DNA of 64,000 bases. Source: Candidatus Gastranaerophilales bacterium. GTDB taxonomy: Bacteria > Cyanobacteriota > Vampirovibrionia > Gastranaerophilales > Gastranaerophilaceae. The translations under genes and the position numbers were made by a program. Shown one piece after another: positions 39,901 to 47,415 of this stretch (positions within the stretch are counted from its first letter, which is position 1; each line of letters begins with the position of its first letter). The notes under the pieces are model-generated. The model was given only the letters and a program-made list of their open reading frames with translations, had not been told where the DNA came from and ran no database searches. Location: assembly GCA_947626225.1 (NCBI GenBank), contig CANQRH010000002.1, forward strand, positions 124,001 through 188,000, read 5' to 3'.

Positions 39901-40439
39901 AGATTGAAACACTGAGCAAAGAACGAAAAGAAATTCTAGACAGGATGCAGGGCTATGAACAGCTTAAAAAAGAAACTTTCATGAAAACCTTCAACAACAT
40001 CAACGAGAATTTCAAAGAAGTTTTCCATCAGCTTTCGGAAGGTGAAGGCGAACTTAAACTTGAATGTCCGGATGATCCGCTCTCAGGCGGTTTAACAATT
40101 GAAGCACAGCCGAGAGATAAGAAATTACAAAGGCTCGAAAGCATGTCCGGCGGTGAAAAATCGCTTACGGCACTGGCTTTCGTATTTGCAATTCAGCGTT
40201 ATATGCCGTCACCTTTTTATGCGTTTGATGAAGTAGATGCAAGCCTTGACAGTATGAATGTTGAGCGTATCGCCCAAATGGTGCAGAAGCAATCAAAAAA
40301 TACGCAATTTATAGTAGTTAGTCACAGGCGTCCTATGATAGAATCAGCTAATAGGACTTTAGGTGTTACTCAAAAAGAAAAGGGGATCACTAAAGTTACC
40401 GGAATCAAGTTAAGAGATGAAGAAGAACATGGCGCTTAA
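36927..40439 (+). CDS. smc: Chromosome segregation protein SMC
   Basis: Walker A GPNGSGKSNIIDSVLFALG; long coiled coils; hinge; LSGGEKSLTALAFVFAI; DEVDASLD. Confidence 0.96.
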   Translation: MYIKQLEIDNFKSFANKSEIPLLKGFTTVSGPNGSGKSNIIDSVLFALGLANASELRAENLSHFISTYTKRNEAFVKVTFGDIENGDDLTIGRKIRKTSQGYASTYYINDSVTTLTNVHALLEKYNVTPNSYNVMMQGDVMGITNCTPKNRRKIIDDIAGIADFDRRIEQATAELDTVEQRVERSTVILNEVDNRLEQLKEEREVALKYQKLRDEKQQLDSQINTVRFFDIKRNLEKAHENILEFTKKKKDEEVKNKDLDERLNLIRQKYEEVSNLVKEKGEAQQIELKKKEETVKGEIDRKNNAVNYADKQIHDGLRSIENAKNGIQGFKKKIEDFNLKIKLKDDEINLIKENTKNREAELKKILEDMTGLNATADQHIEKRNNLRKQLEDLKDSETKLIQEKIPLENDLKNLQKEYEDAKNKLEELNEMKANFASNQELKQTLVNQLQQEMNDFKIIQQNAMHDLDTTKNEINDLNYNIQMAYRKISAMEAKKQAVEDANFNRAIDTVMNAKLKGVHAPLVQLGKVDKEYSIAAETAFGGRMAHIVVDDEHVASVAIELLKSSNAGRATFIPLNKIKKAPAKLQLPKDKGVIDYAINLVDFDDEYIDAFYYAVGDTIVVEDIECAKKLIGKYRMVTLQGELLEKTGSITGGTRVRTGLSFSQNDDKELNKFKERLKEMEQKLGSLENKKISLEQKLDDVRSKYSDSMGEFSKSKVELENMTKNFENSENIIKEKQDFIKSAEPKISDLNKKLDKLEEKNVKIYDEMTVCQEQIEEVEKLINDKDLKELKEKTEGVENEIKRLQTKLMTAENDKNELNRQISFHENLIETKLEEIKNIEHNNVKLDEDKIRYKSDIEELNKKTEELHKQIETIEEKLGKLLKERDDINAELMELEKQKHIRTADIERIAEQIESFKARRRELEPQLEASAKELEESGVDINKLEPVEISTEEITSKIQRLEKRMAELGDVNMRALTAYDEVSTRQRELTEQIETLSKERKEILDRMQGYEQLKKETFMKTFNNINENFKEVFHQLSEGEGELKLECPDDPLSGGLTIEAQPRDKKLQRLESMSGGEKSLTALAFVFAIQRYMPSPFYAFDEVDASLDSMNVERIAQMVQKQSKNTQFIVVSHRRPMIESANRTLGVTQKEKGITKVTGIKLRDEEEHGA

Positions 40440-41220
40440 TTACAATAATACCGAATTATCCAAAATATCCCAAGATAACGACGAAGGTATCGGAATACTT
40501 GTCGATATGGCAAAAGCCGGCAAAATTGATCCGTGGAACATTGATATTGTTGATGTAACGGACAAATACCTTGCGCACATGGTTCAAATGAAATCGCAAA
40601 ATTTACGCGTTACGGGAAGAACTTTTCTTTTCGCCGCAATTTTGCTGAAACTCAAATCAAATGTACTTGAAGGTATTGATATTTTACGGTTTGAACCGCC
40701 GGAACCCGATGTACAATTTGATGATGACGGATTTATAACGGATTATGATGATGATTATGTTCCGACTAATAATGTTATCTCAATAGACGAGGTCTTGCAA
40801 AGACGTACAAGCGTAAGACTTAATCACAATCGTGTTGTTACATTGAAAGACCTTATCAAACAGCTTGAATTTTATGAAAGACTGGAACACAATCAATCTT
40901 TGAAAAGTGCTCATGAAAGAGCTAAAAGAAGGGTACAGTCATATTCTCGCTTAACTGCGGATGATATAGTAAATCTTGCGCATGAGGAATATATTGAAAA
41001 TTGTGTTTTGACTTTAAAAGAAAATCTCTGTCAAATTTTCAAAACAAATGAAAAAGTAGAGCTTAACGAACTTACATTACTCGGTATGGACAGAATCAGC
41101 GCTTATATAGCTCTGCTGTTTTTAACGGCGGAATCGGATTACGATATTGAGCAAAAAGAGTTCTATTCAGATTTGTATGTGGTGGTAAATGACAAAAGAA
41201 AACTTAAAATCCAGAATTGA
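40429..41220 (+). CDS. scpA: Segregation and condensation protein A
   Basis: GIGILVDMAKAGKIDPWNIDIVDVTDKYL; directly after smc; likely start at ATG 40429. Confidence 0.9.
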   Translation: MALNYNNTELSKISQDNDEGIGILVDMAKAGKIDPWNIDIVDVTDKYLAHMVQMKSQNLRVTGRTFLFAAILLKLKSNVLEGIDILRFEPPEPDVQFDDDGFITDYDDDYVPTNNVISIDEVLQRRTSVRLNHNRVVTLKDLIKQLEFYERLEHNQSLKSAHERAKRRVQSYSRLTADDIVNLAHEEYIENCVLTLKENLCQIFKTNEKVELNELTLLGMDRISAYIALLFLTAESDYDIEQKEFYSDLYVVVNDKRKLKIQN

Positions 41221-41710
41221 AGCGGTTCTTTTTATAACGGCAAGGGCGGTATCTCTTGATGAGATAGCGGTAATTCTCGGTGAAGAAACGGATTTGATTG
41301 AAGAAGCTTTGCTTGAACTTATTATGGACTATTCTTCAAGAGACGGTGCCTTAGAAATCGATGATGAAAACGGTTATATTTTACAGGTAAAAGAAGAACA
41401 CATGGATTTGGTGGAACTGCTTTGCCCTGTTGATTTGAAACCCGCGGTATTGAGAACGCTGTCTGTCATAGCAATAAAAGAGCCCATTCGTCAAACCGTG
41501 CTGAAAGATTTGAGAGGCTCCAATGCTTATGAGCATGTTCAGGAACTTGTAGATAAAGGACTTGTGGCTAAATTTAGGGATAAGAACGGAAGAAGTTTCA
41601 ATCTTAAAACCACACCCAAGTTTAAAGAATATTTTAAGTTGAAAGGCGACACGCGCTCGCTTGCGAAAATTCTTGAAATAGACAAGGGTATAAAAGATAA
41701 TGAAGAATAA
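41189..41710 (+). CDS. scpB: Segregation and condensation protein B
   Basis: RIEAVLFITARAVSLDEIAVILG; VIAIKEPIRQTVLKDLRGSNAYEHVQELVDKGLV; after scpA. Confidence 0.9.
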   Translation: MTKENLKSRIEAVLFITARAVSLDEIAVILGEETDLIEEALLELIMDYSSRDGALEIDDENGYILQVKEEHMDLVELLCPVDLKPAVLRTLSVIAIKEPIRQTVLKDLRGSNAYEHVQELVDKGLVAKFRDKNGRSFNLKTTPKFKEYFKLKGDTRSLAKILEIDKGIKDNEE

Positions 41711-42992
41711 GATTATTTATGCTGTATTCGCGATTATATTAGCAAGTTATGTTTTATTACTTCCGCATTATCATTTTTGGCGCGGAAAAAGCATGATTAA
41801 AAAAGGGGACTATGTTTCGGCATATAATCATTTAAAAAAATCTCTTTCCCGTGACAAAAAAAACACAGATTACAGATATTACTACGTAAAAACGCTTTGT
41901 AATTTATCTCCGACACTTTCGGTTCAAAAAGAGATATATGATATGGCACAAAGTGAAGAAAATGACAGTGCCCGCCAAATAGCTTTTGACAGGCTTAATG
42001 AATGGAAAAATCGTTTAGCTGTCGAATACAGAGGAAATTACATAGAGCAGGTTCCGCATGCTAACGGTATAATTCGCTGGGATGAATCAACGTTTCCGTT
42101 AAAAACCGCTTTAATTGATAAAAGCGGTATTGCACTTCCTTCATATTACACTGATGAAATAATGCATGCACTAAATCAGTGGCGCTCATCAACGGGATTT
42201 GTAAAGTTTAAAACTGTTGATAAGCCTAAAGATGCGGACATAATTATAAAAATTATGCCGACACCGAAAGATGTTTGCACCGAACAAGCTTGCAGATATG
42301 TGGTAGGTTATACACTGCCGGATTTCAGCGGGAAAAAATTAAAAAAGATGGAAATAATTCTCTATTCCAAAGATGCAAACGGAAATTTCTTTTCGGACAA
42401 AGAGATATATAATACCGTTTTACACGAAATGGGGCATGCGCTCGGGATTATGGGACACAGCTACAGCAGTGAAGATTTGATGTACATTGATTCAAGCGGG
42501 AATAATAATTTTTACACGCCTTACAGAAGTTCGTTTCAATATCTTTCTTCAAATGATATAAACACTATCAGACTTCTTTATAAACTGGTACCCGATGTTA
42601 CAAATACGGATAATATTGATACAAAAAAATTGATTTATCCTCCGGTTGTTCTCGGTTCCGATGAAGAAATATCTTCAAGAAAAGTTAAAGAGGCAAAAAA
42701 TTATATAAAAAAAGCACCTGATTTGTCCGGAGGTTATGTTGACCTTGCAATAGCATATTCATCACTGGGCAAAAAACGTGCGGCAGTTGATGCTCTTAAC
42801 AAGGCTATTGAACGGGCTAAAACCGGCACGGAAAAATATACCTGCTATTATAATCTTGCCGTTGTTTATTTAAATTTCGGCGACTGTGATAAAGCTCTTT
42901 TAAATGCTCAAAAAGCTAAAGAATACTTGTATGATGAAGATTTAAAAGACTTAATAATGCAGATTAATCACGCAAGAACCCAAAAAAGATAA
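41700..42992 (+). CDS. Matrixin-like zinc metalloprotease with TPR-like repeats
   Basis: TVLHEMGHALGIMGHSYSSEDLMY (HExxHxxGxxGH); TPR-like DLAIAYSSLGKKRAAVDALNKAIERA. Confidence 0.82.
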   Translation: MKNKIIYAVFAIILASYVLLLPHYHFWRGKSMIKKGDYVSAYNHLKKSLSRDKKNTDYRYYYVKTLCNLSPTLSVQKEIYDMAQSEENDSARQIAFDRLNEWKNRLAVEYRGNYIEQVPHANGIIRWDESTFPLKTALIDKSGIALPSYYTDEIMHALNQWRSSTGFVKFKTVDKPKDADIIIKIMPTPKDVCTEQACRYVVGYTLPDFSGKKLKKMEIILYSKDANGNFFSDKEIYNTVLHEMGHALGIMGHSYSSEDLMYIDSSGNNNFYTPYRSSFQYLSSNDINTIRLLYKLVPDVTNTDNIDTKKLIYPPVVLGSDEEISSRKVKEAKNYIKKAPDLSGGYVDLAIAYSSLGKKRAAVDALNKAIERAKTGTEKYTCYYNLAVVYLNFGDCDKALLNAQKAKEYLYDEDLKDLIMQINHARTQKR

Positions 42993-43049
42993 AAAAAAAC
43001 GACTTTATTAAGTCGTTGATTAAAAAAAGGGAAAGGAAACAATTTTTTA

Positions 43050-43078
43050 TAATGCCTCACAGAGGCATAATTATTTTT
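43050..43078. terminator. Stem-loop between convergent metalloprotease and family C genes
   Basis: TAATGCCTC-ACA-GAGGCATAATTATTTTT. Confidence 0.65.
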
Positions 43079-43096
43079 ATAATTGATATTTTCTGA

Positions 43097-44299
43097 TTAA
43101 CCGAAGGTTTTGAATGTGGATTCAGTGTTCTTTTCGATAACTTTTTGTACCGCATCCATTTCGGTCTGAATTGCATCTTGTTCAGTATCTAACTGTTTCA
43201 AGCGTAATTCTAAGTTTTTATCTTCAGCCTGTATTATTTCAATTTTTGCGTTAATCTCCTGTATTCTCTGATCGTATTGATATTTGTCATATTCATACTG
43301 GTTCATTGCATCATCATATTTAGCCTGATCCGTAAGAGTATTGGTTGTAACCGCATAAGTAACTTCATCGGGTTCACCCGGTTTAAGCGTTACACTGATA
43401 ATACGTCCGGTTGCATCCTGTTCAAAACGAGCTTTAATACCTTTGACTTCTTCAGTTTTCTGAGCCGAACCGATAGTGTACATCGGAATGTTGCTCAAAG
43501 AAGAACCGTTTTCGGAATATATAGTTGATTCCAAGGTGCTCTTTTTGCAGAAGTAAGGTGACCATGTACCTGTGGATGTATTTTGTACATAACGTACCAT
43601 CCAATCATTTTCATCACCGCCGTATTGTTTGATAAGAATATTAAGATATTCTTTTTCTTCTTGCTGCAATTTGTATACTTGATCGGCAGAAAGAGTTTTC
43701 AAATATTCATCATCAAAGTTTAATGTATATTCAATAGTGTCTTCTTTGATTTGTTTATCTTTCGGAGGAAAATCTTCACGGATATCTTTTCCTGTCTCCG
43801 GATCATATTTCAAAGTGTAATAACCTTGATCGTCATAATATACATTATTAGTTATACCGGTTTTTTCCTGACCGTTTTCAGTATATTTATAAGTTGCATT
43901 ATAAGCAAAATCATTTGTATTACCTAATTGGCGAAGTCTCTTGGCACCAACATAGAATTGTCCGCCGCTTCTTGTAACAATTGATGTAGCTGCAGATATT
44001 GCGGCAAAATCATCAGTCCAAGATGAAACATAGCTGATTAAATAGTCGCCGTTGCCTTTTGCAATCATCGAAGTAATGGAATTGGACAATGCGCCGTCTT
44101 CAAATGTATAGACGGTTTTTGTATAGTCTGCTACGGAAGGAGGTACGGGAACTGACATACCCAGCAGCTCATTATAGTAGTTTGCTGATTGGTTAGACAA
44201 AGTAGTCCTTTGTTGGTTGACCTGTTGTCCTTCATATTCAACATTTGTTTTCCTTGCAGTCAGTCCTAAGAATCTGGCCTGCGATGCCGCCATACCCAT
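43097..44299 (-). CDS. MGMAA(S/G)QAR-family protein C (lineage-restricted, unknown function)
   Basis: MGMAASQARFLGLTARKTNVE and LELRLKQLDTEQDAIQTEMDAVQKVIEKNTESTFKTFG; AAGGGA RBS before ATG 44299. Confidence 0.8.
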   Translation of the reverse strand: MGMAASQARFLGLTARKTNVEYEGQQVNQQRTTLSNQSANYYNELLGMSVPVPPSVADYTKTVYTFEDGALSNSITSMIAKGNGDYLISYVSSWTDDFAAISAATSIVTRSGGQFYVGAKRLRQLGNTNDFAYNATYKYTENGQEKTGITNNVYYDDQGYYTLKYDPETGKDIREDFPPKDKQIKEDTIEYTLNFDDEYLKTLSADQVYKLQQEEKEYLNILIKQYGGDENDWMVRYVQNTSTGTWSPYFCKKSTLESTIYSENGSSLSNIPMYTIGSAQKTEEVKGIKARFEQDATGRIISVTLKPGEPDEVTYAVTTNTLTDQAKYDDAMNQYEYDKYQYDQRIQEINAKIEIIQAEDKNLELRLKQLDTEQDAIQTEMDAVQKVIEKNTESTFKTFG

Positions 44300-44339
44300 G
44301 ACTATTTCCCTTTCGATTTGTTTCCTTAGTAATTTATAC

Positions 44340-44365
44340 AACGGCATATTGTTTTAAAAACTTTA
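44340..44365 (-). promoter_or_regulatory. Sigma-28-like promoter element upstream of family protein C
   Basis: Minus strand TAAAGTTT-N12-GCCGTTGTATAA. Confidence 0.6.
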
Positions 44366-44431
44366 ATTTTTTGTTTTAATTTGTTAAGTTTTTGTAACAA
44401 TAAAAGCGGAAACGCAAGTATAGCTTAAAAT

Positions 44432-45799
44432 TTATTTTTCATAGTCAGGGTTAATTTTTGAGTTTAAAATTTGTGCGGCATTCAATAACGGATCAATTGT
44501 CGGGGAGAAAGGAGGCGCATAAGTTATATCATTTTTAAAAAATTCATTAACCGTCATGCCTGCCAAAAGTGCTGATGTTACAGTATTAACACGTTTATCC
44601 GCATCTCCCGAACCTACTGCCTGACACCCGAGCAAAAGCCCGCTTGCCTTATCGGCGACAAGTTTAAGCGTGATATTATTTACATCAGGCATAAATCCGA
44701 CTTTATCATTTTTGGTAACTTTAACCGCTTCGGTTTCATATCCGAGTTGTTTTGCCCGTTTTTCGGTTAAGCCGGTCATAGACATAGTTAAAGACAGACA
44801 TCTTGTAACGGCTGAGGCAAGAACACCGTGAAAACGTTCATCCCCGCCGCACACGTTAATGGCTGCCACCCTGCCTTCTTTATTGGCATTAGCACCTAAC
44901 GGCATCCAAATTTTTGTATCGGAAATTATCAGATTTTCCTCTACGCAATCTCCGCATGCATAAATATCTTCAAAATTTGTCTGCATTCTGTCGTTAACTT
45001 TTATTGCACCCGTTTCTCCTATTGCAATTCCCGCTTCTCTTGCAATTTCAACATTAGGAACGGCACCGGCAGCTATTATGACAAGATCAACTTCAAGTTC
45101 TTTGCCCGAACCTGTTCTTACCTTATGAACACCGTTGTTATCTCCCGAAAATTCCGTTACAAGTTCCGAGCGGTATATCTCAAATCTGCCGGCACTTATC
45201 GAATTTAACTGTTCATAAATCAGCTCGGACATATCTTCATCGAACATTGTCATAATATGAGGTGCATATTCAAATAATGTTACATGAAGCTTCTGTTTCA
45301 CAAGAGCTTCTAACAGCTCCATACCGATATAACCGCCTCCGACAATTACTGCATTTTTAGACTCCTGAACTTTATTTTTTATGGCAATTCCGTCCTCAAG
45401 CTTCCTTAAAGTAAATATATTCTTTAAATCAACATTCGTGATATTCGGAACTATTGCTCTTGCACCGGTAGCAATAATTAATTTGTCATAATCAATTAAA
45501 AATGCGCGTTTTGAATTTAAATCTTCTATAAGCACCTGTTTTGAATACGGAATAATCTTTGCGGCACGGTGTTTTAAAAATACCTTAACTCCGCTCTTTT
45601 CAAATTCTTCCGGAGAACGCACAAGAAGCAGTCTGTAATCTTCAAAATTTCCCTCAATAAAATAAGGTAATCCGCATGCCGAATATGATATATGAGTATC
45701 ATCGGTATATAATTCAATTTCAGCATCGGAACATGTTCTGCGGGCTTTTGCCGCCGCTTTAGCACCGGCCGCGACACCGCCTAAAATAACTATTTTCAT
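44432..45799 (-). CDS. CoA-disulfide reductase / NADH oxidase-like FAD pyridine nucleotide-disulfide oxidoreductase
   Basis: KIVILGGVAAGAKAAAKARR; ISYSACGLPYFIEG; DIYACGDCVE. Confidence 0.87.
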   Translation of the reverse strand: MKIVILGGVAAGAKAAAKARRTCSDAEIELYTDDTHISYSACGLPYFIEGNFEDYRLLLVRSPEEFEKSGVKVFLKHRAAKIIPYSKQVLIEDLNSKRAFLIDYDKLIIATGARAIVPNITNVDLKNIFTLRKLEDGIAIKNKVQESKNAVIVGGGYIGMELLEALVKQKLHVTLFEYAPHIMTMFDEDMSELIYEQLNSISAGRFEIYRSELVTEFSGDNNGVHKVRTGSGKELEVDLVIIAAGAVPNVEIAREAGIAIGETGAIKVNDRMQTNFEDIYACGDCVEENLIISDTKIWMPLGANANKEGRVAAINVCGGDERFHGVLASAVTRCLSLTMSMTGLTEKRAKQLGYETEAVKVTKNDKVGFMPDVNNITLKLVADKASGLLLGCQAVGSGDADKRVNTVTSALLAGMTVNEFFKNDITYAPPFSPTIDPLLNAAQILNSKINPDYEK

Positions 45800-45841
45800 A
45801 AGATTAATATAATCTTACGGAACATATTTTACATTAGACAT

Positions 45842-45976
45842 TCAGTTTAATCCCGATGTGTTTAATATTACATCTTTCATAAATTCGCAGTAATCATCAA
45901 TATCATCTGCTTGACCGTTTTGAATAAGATTGGTAATTTCAATAATAAGTTTTTCTTTTTTTAAATCGTTAAACAT
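45842..45976 (-). CDS. 44-aa small protein MFNDLKKEKLIIEITNLIQNGQADDIDDYCEFMKDVILNTSGLN
   Basis: Manual translation; AGGGAG RBS upstream of ATG 45976; sigma-28-like element upstream; below the size cut-off of the ORF track. Confidence 0.6.
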   Translation of the reverse strand: MFNDLKKEKLIIEITNLIQNGQADDIDDYCEFMKDVILNTSGLN

Positions 45977-45999
45977 AAAATACACTCCCTATTTTTTTT

Positions 46000-46025
46000 A
46001 ACGGGAGCATGTAAAAAAAACTTTA
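46000..46025 (-). promoter_or_regulatory. Sigma-28-like promoter element upstream of the 44-aa ORF
   Basis: Minus strand TAAAGTTT-N12-CCCGTTAA; upstream flank resembles that of family B. Confidence 0.5.
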
Positions 46026-46112
46026 AAAATTTTCTGAATTTTGTAACATAAGTTTATAAAATAACAAAAAATTTTGTTTAGTTGTTTTGAGTAAGAAAAA
46101 GGAGAAAAAACT

Positions 46113-46505
46113 ATGGAAATCCAAAAAACCAATTTTGCTTCAAACCATACAAGTTTTGGTATGAGATTTATCAAAAACGCATATTTTACGGATACGGTCA
46201 AATATGCGGGGAAAAAAGGAAAACTTTTAAATCTTGATGCCGCATTAAATATATTAAAAAACGTAAATGACGGCGATATATTAATAATGCACGGTAAATC
46301 AGGCGAAAAGGTCTTTTCAAACTTTACCATCGGGAAAAAATCTTTTCCTATAAACGCAAGCACGGCTAAAGTTCCGGAAGAAGCAACTCTGGAAGGAATT
46401 TTAAATCTTGCACAACTTCAAAACAGCAAATTATTCAGAAAATTTCTCGGAAACGATAAATTGCAGTGCAAAATTACTTCTGCGGACGTAATAGCAAAAT
46501 ACTAG
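46113..46505 (+). CDS. Hypothetical protein with N-terminal SFG motif
   Basis: AAGGAG RBS; MEIQKTNFASNHTSFGMRF; no family recognised. Confidence 0.6.
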   Translation: MEIQKTNFASNHTSFGMRFIKNAYFTDTVKYAGKKGKLLNLDAALNILKNVNDGDILIMHGKSGEKVFSNFTIGKKSFPINASTAKVPEEATLEGILNLAQLQNSKLFRKFLGNDKLQCKITSADVIAKY

Positions 46506-47383
46506 TTTTCACCAAAGACAAGTTTCTTTCTCAAATTCCACTGGATAAGAGTTAATACAAGAATAACCGTGAATAAAACGTAGGCAATTGCCGATGCTTT
46601 GCCTGCGTTAAAGTATTCAAACGCATTTTTATAAATAGCATAAACAAGAACATTTGTGCTGTCTAAAGGCCCGCCCTGCGTCATAAGATAAATTAAATCA
46701 AAAACCTGAAAAGAACTTATCGCTGTTATAATTACAACAAAAAATATTGACGGCGACAAAAGCGGAACGGTTACATTTTTAAAAGTTTGATAGGGAGATG
46801 CTCCGTCAATTTTTGCAGCCTCAAACATACTTTGTGAAATTCCGCCAAGCGCGGATAAAAATATAATCATATTGTATCCGATTAACTTCCACACAGATAC
46901 GATAATGAGGGCAATCATGGCAAAATGAGTATCATATAGCCAATTTATATGAAGATGCAAAATATGATTTAACAGCCCGATATTCGGATCAAAAATCCAT
47001 TCCCAAACAACTCCTATGACAATCATCGGCGTAATAAACGGCAGAAAATATGCGGTTTTATAAAACTCAGAACCTCTGATTTTTGAATTAAGAATACATG
47101 CAAGAATTAAAGGAATTATAACACCGAGTATTGATGTTGAAAGAGCAAAAACAACCGTATTCATAAATATTTTATAAAATAACGGCTCCGAAAATATTTC
47201 TTTGTAATTTGCAAGTCCCGCAAATTCAATAGGATTGAGCAAATCCCACTTGGCAAAACTTAATCCGAAAGAACATATAACAGGAATAATAATAAATATA
47301 AGAGTTCCTAAAAAAGCGGGCAGAATAAATACCCAGGCAGCAAATTTTTGATTGTCCGATAAGTTTTCAAAAAACTTGTTCAT
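46502..47383 (-). CDS. Sugar ABC transporter permease (MalF/UgpA type)
   Basis: Six TM segments; EAAKIDGASPYQTFKNVTVPLLSPSIFF (EAA loop). Confidence 0.88.
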   Translation of the reverse strand: MNKFFENLSDNQKFAAWVFILPAFLGTLIFIIIPVICSFGLSFAKWDLLNPIEFAGLANYKEIFSEPLFYKIFMNTVVFALSTSILGVIIPLILACILNSKIRGSEFYKTAYFLPFITPMIVIGVVWEWIFDPNIGLLNHILHLHINWLYDTHFAMIALIIVSVWKLIGYNMIIFLSALGGISQSMFEAAKIDGASPYQTFKNVTVPLLSPSIFFVVIITAISSFQVFDLIYLMTQGGPLDSTNVLVYAIYKNAFEYFNAGKASAIAYVLFTVILVLTLIQWNLRKKLVFGEN

Positions 47384-47415
47384 GATATATTAATTATACA
47401 GGGAGAGAAATTTTT

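Noticed and set aside
43000-43022. AACGACTTTATTAAGTCGTT palindrome as a protein-binding operator
   Set aside because: It lies just after the metalloprotease stop and is more simply a transcription-termination stem-loop.
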